Positions 1 through 6,107 of a stretch of 6,107 bases of DNA are shown piece by piece. Position 1 is the first letter of the stretch; every line of letters starts with the position of its first letter. A program made the position numbers and the translations under genes. The notes under the pieces were generated by a model. It was not told the origin of the DNA. It did not search any database and saw only the letters and a list, made by a program, of their open reading frames with translations. This DNA is from Spirosoma sp. (GTDB taxonomy: Bacteria; Bacteroidota; Bacteroidia; Cytophagales; Spirosomataceae), in the NCBI GenBank assembly GCA_028288385.1, contig JAQBNX010000646.1:1-6107 (forward strand). Direction: 5' to 3'.

Positions 1-1175
1 GGCAAGGGTCGTTACGTATGGAAAAGGCCTATACCGTACGAAAAAGCAGCGTGATCGATAGCATGTTTGCCCGCATTGACCCGCTTTTTCAATCCATTCG
101 CCAGAGCCTGATTCAGATTAATGACCCCCGCAGCACCCTCTCGGAGCAGAAAAGTGCTCTGCAGGTTCTGCTGCGCGACGAACCCTACTACCTAAGGCAG
201 ATGAACGATATCGTGTTTCAGTTCGATAACGAAAGCTTTAAACGGGTACGGTTTCTGGAACGGGTCGAGTGGGCACTTGGCCTAACAACCCTGCTGGTTG
301 TCTTGATCGAAGGTCTGTTCATTTTTCGGCCGGTGGTCGAATATACCCGGCATACGATTCGCCGGTTAACCCAGTCGGAAGCGGCCTTGCAATCATCCAA
401 TGAACAACTGGCAACCGCCAATAACAACCTGAAACAGACAAACCAGAAGCTCAGAGACACCCAGGAGGAACTGCTACGTATTACCGAAGAAACGTATCAA
501 CTGCAGCGCGTGGAAGATACCGTTCGGTCGGCCGCTCTGCTGGAAGGACAGGAAGAAGAACGACGGCGCTTTGCCCGTGAACTCCACGACGGCATTGGAC
601 AAATGCTTACGGGTCTTAAGCTACAGGCCGGATCAATTAAGAAAGGGACGTTTTCGGATGATAAACAACGAACGCGATTTGACGAACTGAATCAACTGAT
701 TCAGGACACTATTCAGGCCACCCGTCAGGTATCGCACAACCTCATGCCCTCGGTCCTGGACGACTTTGGCCTGGGCGCTGCGCTTCAATTGCTGGCCGAA
801 CAAACGGCGCAGGCTTCGGGCATTGTGATCCAAAGTGATGACGTGGATGAATCAATACACTTGAGTCCAACGGCCGCCATCGGCTTGTACCGGATTGGGC
901 AGGAAGCGCTCAACAATGCCGTTAAACACGCGGAAGCACAAACCATCTGGATTCGGTTACGGCGCGACAAAAACTCGGTCATTCTGACGGTGGAGGACGA
1001 CGGAAAAGGGTTTGTGCCAAAAGTGGCGTCTAAAGACAAACGCCACCTGCTCACCAGCAAAGGGCTTGACAACATAAAGACACGTGCCAGATTACTGAAC
1101 GGTGATTTGAAAATCACTTCCAAACCAGCCAAAGGAACCCGTGTATCAGTCAAACTTACTCTCTCAGATACATAA
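1..1175 (+). CDS. Membrane sensor histidine kinase, NarL/NarX type (HisKA_3 + HATPase), 5' end outside window
   Basis: Sensor kinase of a two-component system: it autophosphorylates on histidine and passes the phosphate to a response regulator. The frame is open to the left edge (codons from base 3 read Q-G-S-L-R before the ATG at 18), so that ATG is probably internal and the true start lies upstream. Counting from this ATG as residue 1: residues 1-84 are a helical, probably extracytoplasmic segment resembling the PilJ-like N-terminal sensor region; 85-103 form a transmembrane helix (LTTLLVVLIEGLFIF); 115-180 are a Q/N/E-rich coiled coil. The HisKA_3 H-box is ARELHDGIGQ with phospho-acceptor H190. 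The HATPase domain has the N-box EALNNAVKHA (E296-A305), the G1 box DDGKGF (327-332) and the G2 region SKGLDN (348-352). A second transmembrane helix is expected upstream. The response regulator begins 11 bases after the stop, which supports an operon. The kinase assignment is firm. The PilJ-like call is tentative and the signal sensed is unknown. Confidence 0.93.
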   Translation, partial: QGSLRMEKAYTVRKSSVIDSMFARIDPLFQSIRQSLIQINDPRSTLSEQKSALQVLLRDEPYYLRQMNDIVFQFDNESFKRVRFLERVEWALGLTTLLVVLIEGLFIFRPVVEYTRHTIRRLTQSEAALQSSNEQLATANNNLKQTNQKLRDTQEELLRITEETYQLQRVEDTVRSAALLEGQEEERRRFARELHDGIGQMLTGLKLQAGSIKKGTFSDDKQRTRFDELNQLIQDTIQATRQVSHNLMPSVLDDFGLGAALQLLAEQTAQASGIVIQSDDVDESIHLSPTAAIGLYRIGQEALNNAVKHAEAQTIWIRLRRDKNSVILTVEDDGKGFVPKVASKDKRHLLTSKGLDNIKTRARLLNGDLKITSKPAKGTRVSVKLTLSDT

Positions 1176-1186
1176 TTTCACTAGCT

Positions 1187-1867
1187 ATGTCTATACGACT
1201 TCTTATCACCGATGACCACGCTGTCGTCCGAAAAGGCATCCGGACATTACTGGAGGACGAAACTGATATTGAAATTGTTGGCGAAGCTACCGATGGCGAA
1301 CAGGCCATTGAATTGATAGCCGCCTTGCATCCTGATGTGCTTTTACTGGATATTACTATGCCCCGGATGTCGGGAATCGACGTAACGAAGGCGGTAACCA
1401 GGCAGTATCCTAAAGTCCGCATACTCATCTTTAGTATGCACCACAATCCAGACTATATCCTGAAAGCGGTTCAAAATGGGGCCGCAGGCTATCTGCTGAA
1501 AGACACCAGCGAGGAAGAGATTTTGCGGGCGGTTCGGTCGGTTGCCGCCGGCGAATTGTATTACCCTCCCAGTGCTTCCTCAATCATTATTAAACAGTTC
1601 GTATCGCACTCAAATGGTAACCACTCAGATGTGGAACATCCAGAAGCGGGTGCAGTACGTCCAGGCTCAATATGGCAGAAGATCACTCCCCGCGAAGCAC
1701 AAATCCTTACCTGCCTAACCCAGGGAATGAGCAACCGGCTCATTGCTGAACGCTTCAACATCAGCCATAATACGGTTGCGAATCAGCGAGCCAGTATCAT
1801 TCGTAAAGCAGGCGTAAGCAATAGTTTTGAACTGGTTCGTCTCGCCCTCAAAGAGCAAACGTCGTAA
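1187..1867 (+). CDS. Response regulator, NarL/FixJ (LuxR-type HTH) family
   Basis: DNA-binding response regulator of 226 residues, a usual length for the family, and the probable partner of the kinase just upstream. The receiver domain (about 1-120) has the acidic pair D9/D10, phospho-acceptor D55 in LLLDITMP, S83 at the conserved Thr/Ser position and K105 in the LLKD motif, so phosphorylation should be functional. A polar linker (about 139-162, rich in S, N, H, E and G) leads to a LuxR-type helix-turn-helix at 166-222, starting ITPREAQIL and containing the recognition segment SHNTVANQRASIIRKAGV. The family often has a K/T-x-H-R pattern where this protein has A-N-Q-R (198-201). The ATG at 1187 starts directly before the canonical receiver beta-1 strand (IRLLITDDH), so the start is well supported. 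There is no Shine-Dalgarno sequence before it, as is usual in Bacteroidota. Target genes cannot be read from the sequence. Confidence 0.95.
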   Translation: MSIRLLITDDHAVVRKGIRTLLEDETDIEIVGEATDGEQAIELIAALHPDVLLLDITMPRMSGIDVTKAVTRQYPKVRILIFSMHHNPDYILKAVQNGAAGYLLKDTSEEEILRAVRSVAAGELYYPPSASSIIIKQFVSHSNGNHSDVEHPEAGAVRPGSIWQKITPREAQILTCLTQGMSNRLIAERFNISHNTVANQRASIIRKAGVSNSFELVRLALKEQTS

Positions 1868-1873
1868 GCAACC

Positions 1874-1947
1874 GCCCACTACGTTAAACATAGGCTCTAT
1901 GAACGTCTTTTAAGTCAAAGCGCATTTAATGACTGAAAGCAGTGGGC
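1874..1947. terminator. Nested inverted repeats in convergent gap, possible bidirectional terminator
   Basis: This lies in the 99-base gap between two convergent stops (1867 and 1967). A perfect 7-base outer inverted repeat (GCCCACT 1874-1880, AGTGGGC 1941-1947) encloses two smaller stems. The first is ACGTT 1881-1885 with AACGT 1902-1906, continued inside by CATA 1889-1892 with TATG 1898-1901 around a 5-base loop, and followed by CTTTT. The second is AGTCA 1913-1917 with TGACT 1930-1934. The first hairpin plus its short T-run is the best candidate for ending the plus-strand operon. The stems are short and AT-rich and the T-run is weak, so the terminator role is inferred from position. Confidence 0.3.
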
Positions 1948-1966
1948 CATTCTATCTACATTTAAT

Positions 1967-3631
1967 TTATTTGGCCGCTGTTGCTTTAGGCATCTGGTAG
2001 GTAAAGGTACTGTTGATGGGTGCGCCGAAGTAATTGACCTTCATGTAGTCCAGGCGCTTTTTATGCCAATTCAGCCGGGCTTTGAAATCCTCGAAGTTAC
2101 GGCCGGCCTGGGGTGTCCAGCCCGTTTCGGCAACGGCAATCAAACGCGGAAACGCCATGTATTCGGCGTATTCGGGCGTAGCGATATACTCGGTCCAGAC
2201 GTTTCCCTGAACGCCCAGTACGTGGCGAGCCTGATCGGCCGTCAGACTGTCGGACACCGACGGGTCGAAGCTATACACGGTTTCAAGGGGCAAAAAGCCG
2301 CCAATCGCAATGGGCACCGTTTGCGTTTTAGAATCAACTTGGTAGTAATCCAGGTAGTAGTATGTAGATGGGCTCATGACTACATCGTGGTTTTGGCGGG
2401 CAGCTGCAATGCCACCGGCAATCCCGCGCCAGCTCATTACTGTGGCATTGGGCGACAGCCCCCCCTCCAAAATTTCGTCCCAGCCAATCATCCGGCGACC
2501 TTTTGATGTAATGAACTTATCGATGCGCCGGATAAAATAACTCTGCAGTTCGTGCTCATCTTTCAGGCCTTCTTTCTTCATCAGTTCCTGGCAAAACCGA
2601 CTTTGCCGCCATTGCGTTTTAGGACATTCATCGCCCCCAATGTGAATGTAACGACCAGGAAACAACGCCATCACCTCTGTCAGAACGTTTTCCAGAAATT
2701 GAAATGTTTCTTCGCGGGGAAACAGCACATCCTCCATAACACCCCACTTGGTGGCTACCTCCACAATCTTGTCGGGATTGCTACCTAATTCAGGATAGGC
2801 CGACAGCACACCCATGGCATGACCCGGCATTTCAATTTCCGGCACAACGGTCACGTAGCGTGACTGGGCATAGTTGACAACCTCGCGCACCTGGTCCTGG
2901 GTGTAGAAACCACCATAAGGCTTACCATCGTATTTATTATCGGCATACCGGCCTGCCATGGTTTGCTTACGAACAGAGCCTATCTGGGTCAGTTTGGGAT
3001 ATTTCTTAATTTCAATGCGCCAGCCCTGATCGTCGGTTAGGTGCCAGTGAAAGGTATTCATCTTGTGCAGGGCCAGCAGGTCGATGTATTTTTTGAGAAA
3101 CGGTACGGGCATAAAATGGCGGCCAGCATCGAGCATAGACCCTCGCCACGCGTAACGGGGTTGGTCCTTGATGGTGCAGCACGGCACAGTCCAGCTTACA
3201 CCACCAACTTTACTGGGGCTAAACACGGCCGGCGGCATCAGTTGCAGCAGCGATTGAACACCGTAGAAGAAACCACTGGGCTTCTCGGCGGTGATGGTGA
3301 TATTAGCCGGAGTGACCGTTAGGGTATAGCCTTCGGCACCCAATCCGGCTCCCTTTGCACGGGCAAACGTAATGCCGTTTTTAGCTTTCGTTGTGGTGAT
3401 GTTAGGCGAATACCCCGATGATTTATTTAACTGGTCGGCCAGCAGTTGAGCAATCGAACGAGCCTGGCTGTCGGTAGCCTCTACGCTGATGACCGGTTTG
3501 GCGGGCAGCGTGTATTGGCCGCTTTGCTCGGTTAATTGAGCAGGTTTAGGCAGAATGACATAGCGAGACTGTGAAAAGACGGACTGTGCGAATAATAGCG
3601 CGGCCAGCAGGCAGAGCAGCGGATTTTTCAT
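1967..3631 (-). CDS. Secreted beta-N-acetylhexosaminidase, glycoside hydrolase family 20
   Basis: Exo-acting enzyme that removes terminal beta-linked GlcNAc or GalNAc from glycans or chitooligosaccharides by substrate-assisted catalysis. It is complete at 554 residues. Residues 1-20 are a signal peptide (MKNPLLCLLAALLFAQSVFS) without a lipobox cysteine near the cleavage site, so it is probably periplasmic or secreted. A GH20b-type N-terminal domain spans about 22-155 and the TIM-barrel catalytic domain about 158-510. Visible active-site signatures are R163 in AWRGSMLDAGRHF, FHWHLTDDQGW (194-204), EIEMPGH (265-271), the catalytic pair D334-E335 in HIGGDE, W384 in GWDEI, W401, Y426 and D428 in YYYLDYY, and W479/E481 in GNVWTEY. 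There is no C-terminal carbohydrate-binding module. The ATG is fixed by the signal peptide directly after it; the bases before it are pyrimidine-rich with no Shine-Dalgarno. It lies 161 bases downstream of the GH2 gene on the same strand, so the two may be co-expressed. Family assignment is firm; the natural substrate is not known. Confidence 0.95.
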   Translation of the reverse strand: MKNPLLCLLAALLFAQSVFSQSRYVILPKPAQLTEQSGQYTLPAKPVISVEATDSQARSIAQLLADQLNKSSGYSPNITTTKAKNGITFARAKGAGLGAEGYTLTVTPANITITAEKPSGFFYGVQSLLQLMPPAVFSPSKVGGVSWTVPCCTIKDQPRYAWRGSMLDAGRHFMPVPFLKKYIDLLALHKMNTFHWHLTDDQGWRIEIKKYPKLTQIGSVRKQTMAGRYADNKYDGKPYGGFYTQDQVREVVNYAQSRYVTVVPEIEMPGHAMGVLSAYPELGSNPDKIVEVATKWGVMEDVLFPREETFQFLENVLTEVMALFPGRYIHIGGDECPKTQWRQSRFCQELMKKEGLKDEHELQSYFIRRIDKFITSKGRRMIGWDEILEGGLSPNATVMSWRGIAGGIAAARQNHDVVMSPSTYYYLDYYQVDSKTQTVPIAIGGFLPLETVYSFDPSVSDSLTADQARHVLGVQGNVWTEYIATPEYAEYMAFPRLIAVAETGWTPQAGRNFEDFKARLNWHKKRLDYMKVNYFGAPINSTFTYQMPKATAAK

Positions 3632-3659
3632 AAAAGAAAGTTATTAAGGAGAGTTAGTT

Positions 3660-3688
3660 CAATTTTACTAACGGGAGCATTGAAACAA
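3660..3688 (-). promoter_or_regulatory. Candidate Bacteroidota-type promoter for the GH20 gene
   Basis: Reading the minus strand, TTG (3688-3686) is followed after 18 bases by TAAAATTG (3667-3660). This matches the Bacteroidota sigma-ABfr consensus TTG-N19-TAnnTTTG with one mismatch in the -7 element and a spacer one base short. Transcription would start at about 3650-3655, giving a leader of roughly 20-25 bases before the GH20 ATG at 3631. Short motifs like this arise by chance, so this is a suggestion only. If real, the GH20 gene could be expressed separately from the GH2 gene. Confidence 0.3.
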
Positions 3689-3758
3689 CACAACATCAAG
3701 CGTAGAAACGATTTTTAGCCACTTAGTTAATTCGACTTCTGGATCAACCTTAACAGAG

Positions 3759-3777
3759 TCACGATCACCCTTCACGA
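3759..3777. repeat. Short TCACGA direct repeat between the GH2 and GH20 genes
   Basis: TCACGA occurs at 3759-3764 and again at 3772-3777, with a related TCACCC at 3765-3770 between them. The unit therefore recurs about every 6-7 bases, and the two perfect copies are 13 bases apart start to start. It sits 16 bases beyond the GH2 stop and about 130 bases upstream of the GH20 start. It could be a regulator binding site, but it is short enough to be chance. Nothing else is recognisable in the 161-base gap apart from the candidate promoter. Confidence 0.25.
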
Positions 3778-3792
3778 CGCTTTATAAGGCTA

Positions 3793-6107
3793 TTAATTGG
3801 CCATTAAAACTAGTTCAACGGGGCTTAGTGGAGGAGCCGAAGCTTTAAGAATAATCGTTCCAGCTTTGGACGTCGAACGAACAATGGCTAAGCACCGCCC
3901 CCGGAATGTTGTCTTTTCTGGCCGCTGAAAACTACTAAGATCAGTCGGATTACCGTTGCCCACGCCCGCTAGTTGGCCCACGCCGTTGAGTTCAAATGTA
4001 ATAGGCAGGGCAGCCGACGGAACGACATTGCCGGCTCCATCTATTACCTCAACAACTACGTATGAGAGGTCATTACGATTCGCCCGTATTGTCGAGCGGT
4101 CGGCCGTGAGTCGAAGACGATGAGGTGGTCCGGCCGTTTTCAATTCAACAGAGCCCGTTGGTTTACCATTATTGAAACTTGTCGCTTTGAGTATACCAGG
4201 TGCATAGGGTACCTTAAACGTCGCCGTGATGGTCGTGTCTGGTATAGACTGTTCACCAATTAGTTTTCCATTCAACTCCAGCCGAACCAGCGGGCTGCGC
4301 GAGAAAACGCGGACCTCCAGTGATTTTCCTTCTGCTCCTATCCACGACCAGCTTTGCTGTTCATCAGGCCAGCCCCAATTAGTTACGGTTTCCTTTGTGC
4401 CTTCGGGCATAGGACGATGAACGGCCATGGCGATAGGGCGGTTTCGCCAGACTACGTCCCGGTAGTAAGATTGCGGCTTTTTAAACCCAATCAGGTCCAG
4501 ATCACCGCACCAAGCGTTATACCAGGGCCACGGCAAAACGGCCTGAGTACTGTCTTTGTCGGTTTTGGCCTGTATCAGTGAGTGCCCAATTGCCGTTTCG
4601 CCCATATAGTCCATGGCCGTCCAGACAAAGTCGCCAATGACGTACGGGTGCTTTTCAACCTGCTGCCAGTTTTCAAAGGCTTCTTTGGCAAAGGTTTCGG
4701 TTCCCAGCATAACGCGGTCCGGATGGCGCCGGTGATCCGACTCATAATGTTTCCACTCATAGTTATAACCGCCCACGTCCAGCAAGGCAAAAGCTTTATC
4801 CGAATCTTCCCAGACCTTGCCCCGATGTTCCCAGAACACACAAAGTGCTTCTGTGGCGGGACGGGTGGGGTCTAACCGATGCACTTCCTCAACAATCCGT
4901 TTCGTGATTTCCAGGCCGGATGGCTCGGCGCGCTCATTAATTTCGTTTCCTATACTCCACAAAATTACCGCCGGATGATTACGGTCGCGCAGAATCATGG
5001 CTTCCAGATCTCGTTGCCACCACTCGTCGAAAAAGCGGTGGTAATCCTGCGGTTTTTTAGGACGCTGCCACATATCGAACGCTTCGTTGATAACCAGCAT
5101 GCCCAGCCGGTCGCAGGCATCCAAAAACGCCGTAGAAGGTGGATTATGACTGCTTCGAACGGCATTATACCCATTAGCTTTTAGCAGTTCTATTTTACGT
5201 TCTTCAGCCCGGTCAATAGCCACAGCACCCAGTGGTCCGTTGTCGTGATGCACGCATCCTCCCTTAAGCAACAGGGGCTTCCCATTAAGGACAAACCCAC
5301 TTTTTGCATCGCAGCGAATGGAACGAACGCCAAACGTAGTCATTACACTATCCAATCGCTTTTTGCCTGACACCAGCACGACCCTGGCCTTGTATAAGCT
5401 CGGCGTTTCGGGTGACCAAAGCGCTGGATTAGCGATGGTAAACAGGTGTTGGCTGGCCGTTTGACCAGTGTCCGAAACACTCACTACGTGCCGGGAAGAA
5501 TTAATGGTTTTGCCATTTGGCGCAATCAGCCTTGTTTCTACCACAACTTGCGCTGACTGCCCGGTTGCATTGTCAACTTCCAGATTAATCTGTACCTGGG
5601 CCGATTTGGCAGAAACCAGGGGCGTTGTGATTGACACACCCTGCGGAGCCACCCGTATGGGTTCAGTAACGGTTAGCCAAACAGGTCGGTAGATACCAGA
5701 GCCAGTATACCAGCGACTATTCTGACCTATATTTTTTACGCGAACAGCCAGTACGTTAAGCTGGCCGGGTGGCAGCAGGTACCGGGTCAGATTATAGTGA
5801 AACGGGGTGTAGCCGTAGGGGTGGTAACCCAGATGATGGCCATTGATCCATACATCGGTTTCCATATAAGCCCCATCAAATTCAATTTGAACGACTTTGT
5901 TTGACTCAGCCGGATCAAGCGTAAAGGATTTTCGGTACCAACCCGTGCCGCCTACAGTGTAGCCGGTGGATGTAGCACCTGGGCTGGCTCGTGAAAACGG
6001 ACCGCTAACCAGATTTGGGCTTTGATTAGGCAAATCCTCAATGCTCCAGTCATGAGGCAGGTCCAACTTTCGCCAACCGGTATCGTCGTAAGTGGATTGC
6101 TCGGCGT
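3793..6107 (-). CDS. Glycoside hydrolase family 2 enzyme, beta-galactosidase type with DUF4982, 5' end outside window
   Basis: Retaining exo-glycosidase, most like Bacteroidota GH2 beta-galactosidases. The frame stays open to the right edge. The first candidate start (6066) is a TTG lying inside the conserved N-terminal motif WRKLDLPHDWSIEDLP, so it is internal; the true start and probable signal peptide are beyond 6107. Numbering from that TTG: the sugar-binding jelly-roll domain spans 1-135 (FDGAYMETDVWINGHHLGYH, TGSGIYRPVW), the Ig-like GH2 domain about 140-247 and the TIM barrel about 252-545. The acid/base is E375 in WSIGNEIN and the nucleophile E457 in LGTETF, followed by the typical YVIGDFVWTAMDYMGE and WPWYNAWCGDLDLIG. 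After the barrel come DUF4982 (about 560-640) and a GH2 C5-type beta domain (about 650-755, GVGQLAGVGNGNP). Architecture and catalytic residues are intact. The GH2 call is firm. Beta-galactosidase is the likeliest activity, but beta-glucuronidase or another GH2 specificity cannot be excluded. Confidence 0.93.
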   Translation of the reverse strand, partial: AEQSTYDDTGWRKLDLPHDWSIEDLPNQSPNLVSGPFSRASPGATSTGYTVGGTGWYRKSFTLDPAESNKVVQIEFDGAYMETDVWINGHHLGYHPYGYTPFHYNLTRYLLPPGQLNVLAVRVKNIGQNSRWYTGSGIYRPVWLTVTEPIRVAPQGVSITTPLVSAKSAQVQINLEVDNATGQSAQVVVETRLIAPNGKTINSSRHVVSVSDTGQTASQHLFTIANPALWSPETPSLYKARVVLVSGKKRLDSVMTTFGVRSIRCDAKSGFVLNGKPLLLKGGCVHHDNGPLGAVAIDRAEERKIELLKANGYNAVRSSHNPPSTAFLDACDRLGMLVINEAFDMWQRPKKPQDYHRFFDEWWQRDLEAMILRDRNHPAVILWSIGNEINERAEPSGLEITKRIVEEVHRLDPTRPATEALCVFWEHRGKVWEDSDKAFALLDVGGYNYEWKHYESDHRRHPDRVMLGTETFAKEAFENWQQVEKHPYVIGDFVWTAMDYMGETAIGHSLIQAKTDKDSTQAVLPWPWYNAWCGDLDLIGFKKPQSYYRDVVWRNRPIAMAVHRPMPEGTKETVTNWGWPDEQQSWSWIGAEGKSLEVRVFSRSPLVRLELNGKLIGEQSIPDTTITATFKVPYAPGILKATSFNNGKPTGSVELKTAGPPHRLRLTADRSTIRANRNDLSYVVVEVIDGAGNVVPSAALPITFELNGVGQLAGVGNGNPTDLSSFQRPEKTTFRGRCLAIVRSTSKAGTIILKASAPPLSPVELVLMAN

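Noticed and set aside
18..20. ATG at 18 as the true start of the histidine kinase.
   Set aside because: The frame is open to the left edge, and a start here would leave only half an extracytoplasmic sensor region and no first transmembrane helix or signal anchor.
218..1761. Minus-strand open frames opposite the kinase and response regulator.
   Set aside because: They are antisense to well-supported two-component genes and have no recognisable protein features.
2063..3322. Plus-strand open frames (2063-2506, 2552-2788, 3041-3322) opposite the GH20 gene.
   Set aside because: They lie wholly antisense to a gene with intact GH20 motifs, and their translations show no recognisable domain; they are frame shadows.
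3745..3752. TAAGGTTG on the minus strand as a second -7 promoter element for the GH20 gene.
   Set aside because: No TTG element is found at the right distance upstream, and it would leave a leader of over 100 bases.
4226..5692. Several open frames of 64-101 residues on both strands inside the GH2 gene.
   Set aside because: All overlap conserved GH2 coding sequence in another frame and show no domain or start context of their own.
6064..6066. Translation start of the GH2 gene at the TTG codon at 6066.
   Set aside because: The codon lies inside the conserved WRKLDLPHDW motif of the N-terminal sugar-binding domain, and 13 further in-frame codons read upstream to the window edge without a stop, so the gene continues outside.

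Overview
The window most likely comes from a Bacteroidota chromosome, probably Cytophagales and possibly Spirosoma-like. This rests on three things: the style of the NarL-type histidine kinase, the pairing of two exported-type glycosidases, and the lack of Shine-Dalgarno sequences before the two starts that can be seen. The assignment is from memory of protein families, with no search run. Base composition is moderate and coding density is high. The window holds four protein genes. The first and last are cut by the window edges.

Left part, plus strand (about 1-1867): a two-component pair. The membrane-bound histidine kinase (its N-terminus lies before the window) has an extracytoplasmic helical region, one visible transmembrane segment, a coiled coil, a HisKA_3 dimerisation/phosphotransfer domain and an HATPase domain. 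Eleven bases later comes its likely partner, a complete NarL/LuxR-type response regulator with a receiver domain and a C-terminal helix-turn-helix. The two are almost certainly one operon.

Middle (1868-1966): a 99-base convergent gap between the response regulator and the hexosaminidase. It contains nested inverted repeats that may end transcription.

Right part, minus strand (1967-6107): two carbohydrate-active enzymes, transcribed leftward. The upstream gene, cut by the right edge, is a GH2 enzyme of the beta-galactosidase type with C-terminal DUF4982 and GH2 C5-type domains. After a 161-base gap comes a complete GH20 beta-N-acetylhexosaminidase with a signal peptide. All expected catalytic residues are visible in both. 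Together they could trim terminal galactose and N-acetylhexosamine residues from glycans, as in the glycan-foraging clusters common in Bacteroidota, but no SusC/SusD transporter pair is in the window.

The two halves face each other, so the two-component system is not in an operon with the glycosidases and any regulatory link is speculative. I see no RNA gene, mobile element, CRISPR array or clearly new system. This looks like ordinary Bacteroidota chromosome, with a few non-coding details worth a second look.
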